The translations under genes and the position numbers were made by a program. Below the pieces are notes generated by a model, which ran no database searches, was not told the DNA's origin, and was given only the letters and a program-made list of their open reading frames with translations. From Actinosynnema sp040640215 (GTDB taxonomy: Bacteria > Actinomycetota > Actinomycetes > Mycobacteriales > Pseudonocardiaceae), in contig NZ_JBFABG010000002.1 in the NCBI RefSeq assembly GCF_040640215.1, positions 681,150-745,149 on the forward strand: 64,000 nucleotides of DNA. The letters run 5' to 3'. Position 1 is the stretch's first letter. Every line of letters begins with the position of its first letter. Positions 46,456 through 55,447 of this stretch are shown here, piece after piece.

Positions 46456-46482
46456 CGGGGATAAACCGAGGATTGGATCTTG
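46456..46482 (+). pseudogene. Third copy of the integrase 3' end (scar)
   Basis: CGGGGATAAACCG (46456-46468) and GATCTTG (46476-46482) are identical and identically spaced to 55439-55451 and 55459-55465, the last codons and flank of the right-hand integrase fragment. Within 46335-46807 I see no other gene, only the methyltransferase promoter at the end. Confidence 0.6.
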
Positions 46483-46807
46483 ACTCGTATCGCGTCCGCC
46501 TTGCCCAACACAGCGGTCGACTTGAGGCTGACGCCAAGAGTCTAGGGCTAGCCCTCAGCTTGCGTGATCACTCTGCACAAGCTGTCAGCATGTCGCGCGC
46601 CACTACACGACCACAGTCGCCAAGGGCTGACGCGGTCGTCGCCCGACCCGAAGGGCGGACGCAGAGCTGCGAGTGTCACGGACCGGAGTCAGTTGACCAC
46701 CAGGAGCAACAACGGCGTCACCCGACGGCTTGACAGACTGTCACGAGTTGATCGACACCTCGCATGAGTCGTCGACGAGCAGCGCTCCGTCGGCTAGGTT
46801 CCATCGA

Positions 46808-47881
46808 GTGAGCACTTCGACACCAGTGGTACGGGCCGTTGACCTGTTCTGTGGCGCAGGTGGCTTGTCCTACGGCCTTCGTCAGGCAGGCATTGAAGTG
46901 GTCGGAGGCTTTGACATCGACCCTCGATGCGCCTACCCGTTCGAGGCCAACATCAAGGCACCGTTCTTCGAACAGGATGTGCGTACCGTCACTGCAAAAC
47001 AGTTGAAAAAGCTGTGGGGAAGAGGCGCAGTCCGCATCTTGGCAGGATGTGCACCTTGCCAGCCGTTTTCTTCTCACCGCAGAGGGGTTGACACGTCAGC
47101 AGATGAGAGTTGGCCCCTTCTAGACGAATTCGCGCGCCTCGCCGAGGAGACACTTCCAGATATCGTCACGATGGAGAACGTACCTAGAGTCGTAGGCTCA
47201 GGTGTTTTCAAACGCTTCGTAGAAAGCCTCCAGGTGCAGGGATACAAAATCTCCTACAAGAGTTGCTATGCACCTGAATACGGCCTTCCACAGCACCGTC
47301 GACGGCTAGTGCTCCTCGCCTCTCGAATTGGTGACGTCGCAATACCGAAAGGTACCTGGAAAGAAAAGAAGGCCATAACAGTCCGCGAAATTATCGGGAA
47401 GCTGCCCGCAATCGGGGCAGGAGAGGTCGATCCGGTCGACCGGCTCCATAAATCCCGGAACCTCTCAGAGGTAAACCTCGCTCGAATCCAGGCATCTCGC
47501 CCGGGTGGAACGTGGCGCGACTGGCCTGAAGAGTTGCGCGCACCATGTCACCGTAAACCATCCGGCTCTTCTTTTGCAAATGTTTATGCTCGCATGGAAT
47601 GGGACCAGCCAGCGCCGACGATCACCACTCAGGCACATAATTTTGGCACAGGCCGGTTCGGACACCCTGAGCAGGACCGCGCCATCACACTCAGAGAAGC
47701 TGCCATGTTGCAGGGTTTTCCGCGCAGCTATCGCTTCACAGCAAAAAATGAGCCGATCGAGTTTGCCCCACTTGGCCGGTTGATCGGAAACGCTGTACCG
47801 CCGCCTCTCGGCAAGATGGTTGGCACTGCCGTCATGAACTTCATCCTAGAGTCCAGGAGAGGGAGAGGCCGAGACGAATGA
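46808..47881 (+). CDS. DNA (cytosine-5) methyltransferase
   Basis: 357 residues with the full m5C series: motif I DLFCGAGGLSYG (about 12-23), motif IV GCAPCQPFS with catalytic Cys84, motif VI ENVPRV (Glu123), motif VIII QHRRRLVLLA, motif IX REAAMLQGFP and motif X GNAVPPPLGK. The target-recognition region (about 180-280) gives no site prediction. GTG at 46808 is 7 nt from TAGGTT (leaderless). Its stop overlaps the next ATG (ATGA). GC is visibly lower than the core genes, a sign of transfer. It likely protects host DNA from the linked nuclease. Confidence 0.93.
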   Translation: MSTSTPVVRAVDLFCGAGGLSYGLRQAGIEVVGGFDIDPRCAYPFEANIKAPFFEQDVRTVTAKQLKKLWGRGAVRILAGCAPCQPFSSHRRGVDTSADESWPLLDEFARLAEETLPDIVTMENVPRVVGSGVFKRFVESLQVQGYKISYKSCYAPEYGLPQHRRRLVLLASRIGDVAIPKGTWKEKKAITVREIIGKLPAIGAGEVDPVDRLHKSRNLSEVNLARIQASRPGGTWRDWPEELRAPCHRKPSGSSFANVYARMEWDQPAPTITTQAHNFGTGRFGHPEQDRAITLREAAMLQGFPRSYRFTAKNEPIEFAPLGRLIGNAVPPPLGKMVGTAVMNFILESRRGRGRDE

Positions 47882-49875
47882 GCAGTGCCAGCGAACCCAA
47901 GTTCTCCATGACAGTAGATATGTCGGTACTTGAAGCACTGGGCATCAATCTTTACAGCAATGCGGCAGCCGTACTTTCCGAATTAGTCGCAAACGCTTGG
48001 GACGCTGACGCCTCTGAGGTCTCTATCAGATGGGAAGGCACCGAAGAGATCGTCATCAAAGACGACGGAGCTGGCATGTCGGTCGCTAGCTTGAACGGTC
48101 GATTTCTCAAAGTCGGCTATCAAAAGCGCGCAACCGAGGGCGCGTGTTCGGCGCGCTGGAAGCGCCCATTCATGGGACGTAAAGGCATCGGCAAACTTTC
48201 GGTTTTCTCAATAGCCGACGAGGTCGACGTCTTTTCTTCACACGAGGGCATTGTGTCCGGACTCCGCATATCCGTGCACGACTTGCGTGAGTCGATCAAG
48301 GCAGCGAAGCCTTACTATCCAAAAGAGATCGACGTTCCGAGCGCTTACAGCAAAACAGGCACCGCAATCGTTCTGAAGAAGTTGCGACCGAAACGCGCAG
48401 ACCTTACTGCTGCGGCTCTTCGCAAGCGACTTGCCCGACGGTTCGACGTCCTCGATCTGAAGAAACCCGACGAAGGCGGCTTCAGGATCGTGATCAACGA
48501 CAGTCCGATAACCTACGAGGATCGCCAAGAACTGAAGAAACTCGAATTTATATGGGAGTTCGGCAGAGAGTCAATACCGGACAAAGCTCTGCCACCCAAT
48601 ATACAGCGCTTCGTCTTCAAAGACACGGTAGTTGACGCTACAGGAGGCTGGAAGGTTGCGGGCTGGATCGGGACAGCTAAGACGCCAACAGAGTTGACCG
48701 ATGATCTGGAGGCAGGTTCCCTCAAGAACATTATTGTTCTTGCGCGGAAACGTCCGATCCAAGAAGGCATCATTGAGAAACTCGACTTCAGTCGCCTTTT
48801 TGGCAACTACGTCACTGGCCAGATCGAGGCCGACTTTCTGGACCTTGACGACCATGATGATATTGCAACCAGTGACCGGCAGCGGCTAATTGAAGACGAC
48901 CCACGAGTTCTAGCGTTGCAGAATTTTATGCGTCAGCGCTTTCTCGAAGCTTCTCAGCAATGGGCGGAAGCCCGCCCTAAGCGAGAAGCGGTTGACGCTA
49001 TTGCTCGCTATCCAAAGATTCGCGACTGGATCAACGGTCGTCCTCCATGGCAGCGGAAGGCCGCTGAGAGGATGATCGGCACGATTGCGACTCTGGAATT
49101 TGAGGGCACATCTGCGACAAGTGACAGGCATGCGCTTTTCCGGTCAGGAATTTTGGCATTTGAGCGGGTGGGCCTTCGTCAAACTATTGAAGATTTGCAA
49201 CATCTGAGCACGATGAAGGCCGTAGATCTGTTGCCTGTGCTAGCCGAGCAGGACTCCTACGAGTCTGCCTTGTATATGGACATTTTGCGATCGCGACTAG
49301 AAGCCATATCCAGCTTCCGTGAGATATCGCATGCGGACGAGAAAGAAAAGGTACTTCAGCAGCATCTTTACAGTCATCTTTGGCTACTCGACGCCTCCTG
49401 GGAGCGGGCCTCCCAAAGTGAAACGATGGAAGAAGACCTCCGCCGAATCGCACCCGGCTTGTTCTCACTTGACGACGAGGGCAAGGAACGGACCGGTCGC
49501 ATCGATATTCGTTACGCAACGATCAGCGGACAACATCTTATAGTTGAGCTGAAACGGTACGCTCGCAAGACTGACATCGACGAGCTTGCCAAGCAGGGGG
49601 CGAAGTACGCGGTGACACTACGCGACCTGCTAGAGCAGCAAGGGCAGCCGAACGCAGAGATTGAAGTCGTCTTCGTACTTGGGCAAAAGCCGACAGCAAA
49701 GGAACGTGGAATGCTGGCCGAGCAGCAGTACATTGACCAGCAACTAAGGACATGCAACGGCCGAATTGTCTACTATGACGAGATGATCACAAACGCTCAG
49801 AAGCAGTATGCCGACTATCTGGAAGCCCGCGATGAAGCAAAGAGGCTAAACCAGGTTCTAGATTCGCTTATCTAG
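47878..49875 (+). CDS. GHKL (MORC/MutL-like) ATPase fused to a PD-(D/E)XK nuclease
   Basis: 665 residues. N-terminal GHKL ATPase: N-box ELVANAWDADA (Glu35, Asn39), DDGAGM (62-67) and GRKGIGKLSVFSIAD lid (100-114). The middle about 250-500 is helical and unassigned. The C-terminus has a nuclease core: GRIDIRY (Asp543), then VELKRY (Glu557, Lys559), i.e. D...ExK. Family knowledge: Iyer and colleagues described MutL/MORC-like ATPases in restriction-modification operons. Translationally coupled to the methyltransferase (ATGA). Lower GC than the core. Likely the ATP-driven restriction subunit. Confidence 0.88.
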   Translation: MSSASEPKFSMTVDMSVLEALGINLYSNAAAVLSELVANAWDADASEVSIRWEGTEEIVIKDDGAGMSVASLNGRFLKVGYQKRATEGACSARWKRPFMGRKGIGKLSVFSIADEVDVFSSHEGIVSGLRISVHDLRESIKAAKPYYPKEIDVPSAYSKTGTAIVLKKLRPKRADLTAAALRKRLARRFDVLDLKKPDEGGFRIVINDSPITYEDRQELKKLEFIWEFGRESIPDKALPPNIQRFVFKDTVVDATGGWKVAGWIGTAKTPTELTDDLEAGSLKNIIVLARKRPIQEGIIEKLDFSRLFGNYVTGQIEADFLDLDDHDDIATSDRQRLIEDDPRVLALQNFMRQRFLEASQQWAEARPKREAVDAIARYPKIRDWINGRPPWQRKAAERMIGTIATLEFEGTSATSDRHALFRSGILAFERVGLRQTIEDLQHLSTMKAVDLLPVLAEQDSYESALYMDILRSRLEAISSFREISHADEKEKVLQQHLYSHLWLLDASWERASQSETMEEDLRRIAPGLFSLDDEGKERTGRIDIRYATISGQHLIVELKRYARKTDIDELAKQGAKYAVTLRDLLEQQGQPNAEIEVVFVLGQKPTAKERGMLAEQQYIDQQLRTCNGRIVYYDEMITNAQKQYADYLEARDEAKRLNQVLDSLI

Positions 49876-50485
49876 CTAGAGCCACTGTGTCGCCCGTAAG
49901 CGCTCCTCATGTGCGCGGGCCACAATCGTACTTCTGGATGGTTAGTACGCCTACCAGCGCCGACCTATCCGCCGGCAAGCCTGTGGGCTGGTCGATGCCG
50001 CCAAGGCGTCGAGCTGTCCATAGGTGCGGCAGCCGAGCGCCAAGACCAGCCCCGCCAAACCGACTACTTGGCGCTCGTTCCAAGCCTGGAATCCGAAAGC
50101 CATGCTGCGGCAGGATCAACGAATCCGTCCACGCGGATTCTGCGGGGGCTGCTGGCTGTGGCCTCTGGCTGTTGTGGGGAGGCTCCGGTGCCTCGCGTGT
50201 CGCGCCCGTGGGCCGCCAGGCCCACGTTGGCGCGACCGAGGACATCGCCGGAGCCTGCCCGCAACAGCCTGAGCAGACACGAACGGCCAGCGGCCCCCGC
50301 AGGAGGCCGCCTTGACCAAGAAAAGAAACTCTGAACACAGCGCCTGTGATCGGCGGATGTATGCAGGCCAACCCTGTGGGCCCAGGTGGGGAGAGCTGCG
50401 GGCCGGGACTGAAGCCTGTGTTCGTGCGGTGCGGCTGACGAGCCTGGAAGCATGGGGTGGCCACCTCTAGCCGACGAGGAGCGCT
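49876..50485. other. 610-base gene-poor gap
   Basis: No convincing gene. It contains the long imperfect hairpin at 50142-50300 and, at its right end, the GAGGAG ribosome site of the hydrolase. Confidence 0.6.
50142..50300. ncRNA. Long imperfect hairpin (possible structured RNA or palindromic element)
   Basis: Nested arms in register: GCGGGGGC/GCCCCCGC (50142/50293), GCTGGC/GCCAGC (50151/50286), a 22-base arm pair starting GGCTGTTG at 50167 and ending CAACAGCC at 50269 with about two mismatches, TCGCGCC/GGCGCGA (50200/50229), and GTGGGCC/GGCCCAC (50208/50219) with a 4-base tip loop. Together about 159 nt. Strand and function are unknown; it could also be a MITE-like or origin/transfer structure. 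Confidence 0.45.
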
Positions 50486-51310
50486 ATGCCTGACCTGAAC
50501 ACCGAGACCGTCATCCGAACCATGGACGGCCTGAACCTTCGCGGGACAGTGACCGCCCCACCCGCACCGGTAGAGCAAGCCGTGGTCCTGGTCCACGGTG
50601 GCGGTGTGACTCGGGAAGAAGGTGGCTTCTTCGGCCGGATGGCTGGAGGGCTCGCTGAGGCTGGCGTGGCGACGTTGCGCTACGACCTTCGTGGGCATGG
50701 TGAGAGCGATGGACGGCCTGAGGAGTCCTCGCTGGCAGCCCACTTGAACGACATTCGTGTGGCGCGGGACCACCTCCGAGAAGTCTCCGGTGCGCAGGTG
50801 GTGAACCTGCTTGGCACTAGCTTCGGTGGCGGTCTGGCTGCCTACTACGCGGCGAAGCGGCCGGAAGGGTTGACACGGCTGGTTCTGCTGAACCCGCAGC
50901 TCAACTACAAAGACCGCTACATCGACCAGAAGCCGTACTGGGCGGGAGACTTCCTCGACGCCACCAAGGCCCAAGAGCTTGCGGACTGCGGCTTCATCGA
51001 CCACTCGCCCACCGTGCAGCACAGCCGGGCGTTCCTGAACGAGGTCTTCTGGATCCGACCCAACGTGGTGCTGGGCGAGATCACGGCACCCACGCTCATC
51101 GTGCACGGCACCAAGGACACGTTCGTCCCGGTCGAGGCGTCACGGGCCGCTGTACGTGAGTTCCGGGCTGAGCATCGGCTTGTCGAGATCAAGGGCGCGC
51201 AACACGGCTTCGCGGTCCACGAAGATCCCGAGTACCGCGACCCGCAGACCCAGGAGTGGCAAGCCTTCGTGATCCGAACCGTGGCAGAGTGGTTCACCGA
51301 AACTCCATGA
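50486..51310 (+). CDS. Alpha/beta hydrolase (serine aminopeptidase/dienelactone hydrolase-like)
   Basis: 274 residues. VVLVHGGGVTREEGGF (oxyanion region), LRYDLRGHGESDG, nucleophile GTSFGGGLA (Ser about 114), late Asp in HGTKDTFVP, and His in GAQHGF: a complete triad. ATG with GAGGAG upstream. Island cargo; codon use is closer to the core than the methyltransferase pair. Substrate unknown. Confidence 0.88.
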   Translation: MPDLNTETVIRTMDGLNLRGTVTAPPAPVEQAVVLVHGGGVTREEGGFFGRMAGGLAEAGVATLRYDLRGHGESDGRPEESSLAAHLNDIRVARDHLREVSGAQVVNLLGTSFGGGLAAYYAAKRPEGLTRLVLLNPQLNYKDRYIDQKPYWAGDFLDATKAQELADCGFIDHSPTVQHSRAFLNEVFWIRPNVVLGEITAPTLIVHGTKDTFVPVEASRAAVREFRAEHRLVEIKGAQHGFAVHEDPEYRDPQTQEWQAFVIRTVAEWFTETP

Positions 51311-51318
51311 GTGCTTGG

Positions 51319-52719
51319 TCAGGACCTCACGGCTTCACGCAGAGCCCGCGGGCCTGACCGGTTCGCCCACGGGGTCAGGGTTTCGAGGACTCGGGCGAGT
51401 TCGCGCTTGGTGCGAATGGAACCCAGCTCGGCGACCAACCTCATGGCCGTCAGACCTTCCTGAGCGGCGTCGTCCGGTTCGCCGCTGAGTGCCAGAGCGC
51501 TTGCACGTCGCGCGCGGAAATAGCCTTCGTCGCGCCGTGACAGGGCCTGGGTGTCCAAGACATCCGCAAACAGGGCAGCGGCCTGAGCGGGCTTGCCTGC
51601 TTCGACATAGCAACTTGCTACCCGGAGCATGTGCGCGCCCTCGTTGTAGTACATCCCAAGGTGGGCATGTCGCTCGTCACCAGTGTCGGCCACGTCCGCC
51701 AGGCGGCGCGCGTCATCTAGCTTCTGTTGCACCGCGCTGAACGGCTCGCCAAGCATCGCCAGGCCGCGCGCCTCCTGCTGCGTCACCTCGGCGCGCACCT
51801 TCGGCGGTAGCTGCCACGGACCGTACTGGGCAGCTTGTGCCAACGTGAGGACGCGTAGCCCGTCGCGCTCCTCGTAAGCCATCTGGGACTTCTTCAGCAG
51901 CACATAACCCTGCATCGGCATGTCACCGGCTTCCTGCGCCCACTCAATCGCCCGGTCGTGCCAGAAGCCCGCAGTCGCGGCGTCGTGCGAGTCGCGGTAC
52001 AGCCAGCCAGCGAACTCGGCGGCGTCTGCGCCGACCAGAAGTAGCGACCGGCGCACGTCTGGCGTGACCTCGCGGGCGTGAGTCTCGATCGCCCCGAGGA
52101 TGCCCAGCACCACGGGCAGCACTGCGGCCGGTCCCAAGCTTCCGTCATCGGTCTTGCACAGGACCAGTTGGCGACGGAAGTAGTCGATCACCGGCCCGTC
52201 CAAGTACCGGCGTGGGTCTTCCATCGCGCTCGCTACCCGTTGCAGCTCGTCCAGACCAAGGTTGGGCAACGCGGCGATCGCAATCCCACGAGCGAGAAGA
52301 GACCGGCGGTTCACGGTGCTCACGACCTCTGACAGGGAGCCCGTCTGAGTGATCGGGTCGTCGTCCTCGGGGCGTTGGCCGTCGAGGAGTGTGCCGAGTT
52401 CGCTGTTCGCCACTGTCTTGGCGGCTAGCGGGATGACCACACGCTGGCCGCCTACGACAACCGGCAACAGCACGCCGCTCGTCTTCGTTGGTGAGGGCGC
52501 TGGTTCGACGTCCGCGACGGTCAGCAGTTCGTCCAGCTTGGCCATGTCGATCTTGAGCAGCCTGGCCAGCATCGGCCGCTTATAGGGTCGCGGCGAGCGC
52601 TCACCGGCTTCCCATCGCGCGATCGTCGCCCGATCCACGTGGGCAGCTTCGGCGAACGACTCTTGGGTGTAGCCAGCCGCTTTCCGGACCTTGGCCAGTC
52701 CAGTACGCCGTACTGCCAT
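51319..52719 (-). CDS. XRE regulator with C-terminal TPR-like repeats
   Basis: 466 residues from ATG 52719 (GGAGG 7 nt upstream). HTH at about 5-60 (VRKAAGYTQESFAEAAHVDRATIARWEAGERSPRPY), linker, and helical repeats from about 150. Common in actinobacteria, these may sense peptides or proteins. Divergent from the small-gene operon of the island, which it probably controls. Confidence 0.85.
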   Translation of the reverse strand: MAVRRTGLAKVRKAAGYTQESFAEAAHVDRATIARWEAGERSPRPYKRPMLARLLKIDMAKLDELLTVADVEPAPSPTKTSGVLLPVVVGGQRVVIPLAAKTVANSELGTLLDGQRPEDDDPITQTGSLSEVVSTVNRRSLLARGIAIAALPNLGLDELQRVASAMEDPRRYLDGPVIDYFRRQLVLCKTDDGSLGPAAVLPVVLGILGAIETHAREVTPDVRRSLLLVGADAAEFAGWLYRDSHDAATAGFWHDRAIEWAQEAGDMPMQGYVLLKKSQMAYEERDGLRVLTLAQAAQYGPWQLPPKVRAEVTQQEARGLAMLGEPFSAVQQKLDDARRLADVADTGDERHAHLGMYYNEGAHMLRVASCYVEAGKPAQAAALFADVLDTQALSRRDEGYFRARRASALALSGEPDDAAQEGLTAMRLVAELGSIRTKRELARVLETLTPWANRSGPRALREAVRS

Positions 52720-52910
52720 CGGGTGACCTCCTGGCCCGGCTTGCGGTGTGCTGTGGATCACGTTCCCACAGGTCAAGCATAGCTTGGCGACAAAAGTGCG
52801 TAGTTATTGCGACATATCTGCCCTTTTCACGTGCTATCGAGCCGGATTGAGTGGCGCGGAATGAGGAATTTTAGCCGCTCGTCGTCCGCAAGGCGAGGAT
52901 GTGAACGAAC

Positions 52911-53018
52911 ATGACATCTGATCCGTGGTGGTTCGACCAGTGGGGACTGGTCGCGTGTGTGCTTGCCTTGGCGGGGCTGGGGCGAGTCCTGTTCATGCTG
53001 TACGGGCGCACGAAGTAG
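52911..53018 (+). CDS. 35-residue single-pass membrane protein
   Basis: ATG at 52911, TAG at 53016. Trp-rich start (PWWFDQWG) then one hydrophobic segment (about 12-31) and a basic end (YGRTK). A GCGAGG-type site lies 10-15 nt upstream. Likely the first gene of the small-gene operon. No family known. Confidence 0.5.
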   Translation: MTSDPWWFDQWGLVACVLALAGLGRVLFMLYGRTK

Positions 53019-53033
53019 CAGGACGGCCAAGAC

Positions 53034-53279
53034 ATGTCGTTCACCGTAAGGCTCGATGTGGCCAAGCTGATCCGGTCCGCCCGGCTGGCCGGCCTGAACT
53101 CGGACTACGCGCTGGCCAAGAAGATGGGCATCAACCGGTCGACGCTGAGTCGTGTCATCGACTCCGAACTTCAGCCCGGACCTGCGTTCATCGGTGGTGC
53201 GCTGGTCGCGCTGGACCCACTGCGGTTCGAGGACCTTTTCATGGTCGTACCGAACCAGAAGGCGGAGCGAACTCGATGA
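53034..53279 (+). CDS. Small HTH protein of the island operon
   Basis: 81 residues. LIRSARLAGLNSDYALAKKMGINRSTLSRVIDSE is an XRE/Cro-like HTH (about 11-45), with VAKLIRS before it. ATG at 53034. Its stop overlaps the next ATG (ATGA). Probably an element regulator or replication-associated DNA-binding protein. Confidence 0.7.
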   Translation: MSFTVRLDVAKLIRSARLAGLNSDYALAKKMGINRSTLSRVIDSELQPGPAFIGGALVALDPLRFEDLFMVVPNQKAERTR

Positions 53280-53542
53280 CCAGGGATGAGTTGCTGTTCA
53301 ACGCTTGGCTGACGAGCGTCAACCATCGGCTGGGCCGCTATGTCGTCCGACGTCTCGATGAGGCTAACCCCCTGGCCACAACCAGCTACACGGCTGGCCT
53401 GCTCGATGTGGAGACCCAACTCGGGAACGAACTGGTCGAGCTGGGCACCGCGTTGCTGCGCAAGGCGGCCGGACTGGAGTTTCCCGTCGAGTTCTCGATG
53501 GTGCAGCCGCGTACCCCGAAACCAGAGATCCCAGAGTTCTGA
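53276..53542 (+). CDS. 88-residue island protein, function unknown
   Basis: ATG overlaps the HTH gene stop (ATGA at 53276). All-helical pattern (LLFNAWLTSVNHRLGRYVVRRLDE, GNELVELGTALLRKAAG) with a Pro-rich tail. No domain recognised. Confidence 0.6.
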   Translation: MTRDELLFNAWLTSVNHRLGRYVVRRLDEANPLATTSYTAGLLDVETQLGNELVELGTALLRKAAGLEFPVEFSMVQPRTPKPEIPEF

Positions 53543-53556
53543 AGCGAGGTAAGGAA

Positions 53557-54135
53557 ATGACAGACAACACGCTTACGGATGACACCCTGCCTACAGTCGC
53601 ACAGGCTGCTATCAGCTATGCCAAACTCGGATGGCCTGTGCTGCCATCTGCCGTATGGCATGACGGTGCGTTTGTCCACCCGGTGAGCGGCGAACCGGTG
53701 GACGATGTGCCATTGCGGCCACGGGAGGAAGCGACCACTGACGTGACCCTGGTTCATGAGTGGTGGAACGCCGGAGGGAACTTCAGTCCCGCGATCCTTG
53801 GCGTGACTGGGCCGGCATTCGGCGTCGTCTCCGTGAGCGCCGACTGGACAGAGCAGATCATGGCCCATCGGTGGTTCACCACCAGACCGACGCCCGTATT
53901 GGTCATGCCAGGAATGCCCATTGCGCTGTTCGTCGTCCGGCCACCGTTCCCGGCCGGTTTCGGCCAGGACGAGATCCGCCGATTCAGTGACGGCTCGTTG
54001 GTCCCACTCCCCCCGACCGCCGCCGGAGAGACCACCGCGACCTGGCTGGTTTCGCCCTGGGAGACCGAGGGCAAGTTGCTCGTGGCACGTGAGTTCGCCG
54101 AACTCTTGAACAACCTGGAGAAGGCCGGAGCATGA
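53557..54135 (+). CDS. Primase/polymerase-like N-terminal domain protein
   Basis: 192 residues. The start AQAAISYAKLGWPVLPSAV and WWNAGGNFSPAILGVTG match the N-terminal part of bifunctional DNA primase/polymerase (prim-pol) proteins of actinomycete elements, but the usual catalytic Asp pair is not obvious: a VSAD stretch near residue 92 may be its degenerate form. So it may be a non-catalytic relative. AGGTAAGGA ribosome site. The stop overlaps the next ATG. Confidence 0.6.
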   Translation: MTDNTLTDDTLPTVAQAAISYAKLGWPVLPSAVWHDGAFVHPVSGEPVDDVPLRPREEATTDVTLVHEWWNAGGNFSPAILGVTGPAFGVVSVSADWTEQIMAHRWFTTRPTPVLVMPGMPIALFVVRPPFPAGFGQDEIRRFSDGSLVPLPPTAAGETTATWLVSPWETEGKLLVAREFAELLNNLEKAGA

Positions 54136-54623
54136 GTAGCCACACCACGAGCCCGTTGTGGGACGAACAGGGGTTCGCGGCCTTCCTCCGGGGCCTCGCG
54201 GAGGACGACGCGCCGCGCCTGTTCGCGGTCGGCCTGGAGTACGGCGAACGCCATGATGCGCACGTCGCCGCCTATGGCATGGCCTTCGACGGGTACACGG
54301 AGGCCATCTCCCGCGACGGGACCTTCCGCGTGCAGACCACCAGCCCCGAGGACGTCTTGCGCTACTTCGATGACGAGAGCGTGAGCGCCCGTGTCGTGTG
54401 GCTGTCCGGGCCTTCCACGGCGAACCTGGACTCAACAGGTGAGCCTTCGTGCGTAAATGATCGAGAACGACGACCAAGACGAGAGGTCCGTCCGGGGCCT
54501 TGGCGGCAGGGTTCGATGAGCAGGAGGCACGTGACGCGCTGGTTCGTGCCTGCGCGGCGGCGAACTTGGAGGTTGCCGACCCCCAGCTCCTCCGCTTGGG
54601 CGAGAACGCCATCTTCCGTCTGA
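54132..54623 (+). CDS. Island protein of unknown function, possibly extended at its 3' end
   Basis: 163 residues. The first about 105 (WDEQGFAAFLRGLAEDDAPRLFAVGLEYG...VWLSG) read as normal protein. The last about 55, rich in Arg/Pro/Ser, overlap the following phosphotransferase frame by 124 bases and look like read-through after loss of the original stop. ATG overlaps the preceding gene (ATGA). Confidence 0.5.
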   Translation: MSSHTTSPLWDEQGFAAFLRGLAEDDAPRLFAVGLEYGERHDAHVAAYGMAFDGYTEAISRDGTFRVQTTSPEDVLRYFDDESVSARVVWLSGPSTANLDSTGEPSCVNDRERRPRREVRPGPWRQGSMSRRHVTRWFVPARRRTWRLPTPSSSAWARTPSSV

Positions 54624-55447
54624 ACGGCACCGGGACGGTCGTCCGAATCGCGCGGAACGACACGCATTGGGATGACGCGGTCAAGGAAGTGAACGTCGCG
54701 AAGTGGTTGGGCCGCAACGACTTCCCAAGCGCTCACACGATCGACGTTTCACAACCGCTCCTGGTTGACGGCGGCTACCCGATGACGTTCTGGGCGTTCA
54801 TCGACGGCAGGAACGGCCAGCCGGAGGACGTGGGGACGTTGGGGACGCTGCTGCGGCGGCTGCACGCACTCCCCCGGCCTGGGTCGTTCGAGCTTCCGCA
54901 ACAGGAGCTGCTGGCACGGGTCGAGCCGCGCATCGAGTCGGCCCCGATCGACGCCGGCGACAAGGACTTCCTGCTGGAACTCTGCGATCGGCTCGGCTCG
55001 GAGATCAGCGGCTTGGACTATGAGCTGCCGGTCGGTCCCGTGCACGGTGACGCCCCCGTGCAGAACCTCATGTTCACGGGCTCCGCACCGACGTTGATCG
55101 ACTTCGAGGCATTCTCGTGGCGCCACCCGGAGTGGGACCTCGGCGTGACGGCCACGGAGTACATGACACATGACGGCAGGTTGATGGACGGCCGTCCGCA
55201 ACCGTGCGTGGAAGCCGTTCCTGAAGCGCGCGGGCTACGAGTGGGTGACGTTCCGGACCTTCCGGCGCACGGTCGCCACGCTGCTCGACCAGGCGGGCCT
55301 GACCGCCCGCCAGATCGCGGACATCCTCGGCCACTCCCGGCCGTCGATGACGCAGGACGTCTACATGGGGCGGCGCTCGCCTGGCCGCGCTGGTGCGGAC
55401 GCGCTGGACACCGTGATCAGCGGAGACGCCGCGAAAAACGGGGATAA
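54500..55447 (+). pseudogene. Truncated aminoglycoside/choline-kinase-like phosphotransferase
   Basis: From a weak TTG at 54500 the frame gives an APH fold: GENAIFRLNG (nucleotide loop), VVRIARN (Lys/Arg position), catalytic VHGDAPVQNLMF and metal LIDFEAF. Homology stops near 55175 (DLGVTATEY); the remaining about 90 residues are a wrong-frame translation of integrase DNA. So a deletion fused an APH gene to the integrase 3' end. May still make a chimeric protein. Confidence 0.7.

Noticed and set aside
46452..46733. A 93-residue frame before the methyltransferase
   Set aside because: No ribosome site, no motif, and it covers the integrase scar and likely promoter region.
50024..50315. Several short frames across the long hairpin
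   Set aside because: All are explained by GC-rich palindromic sequence; none has a start signal or recognisable product.
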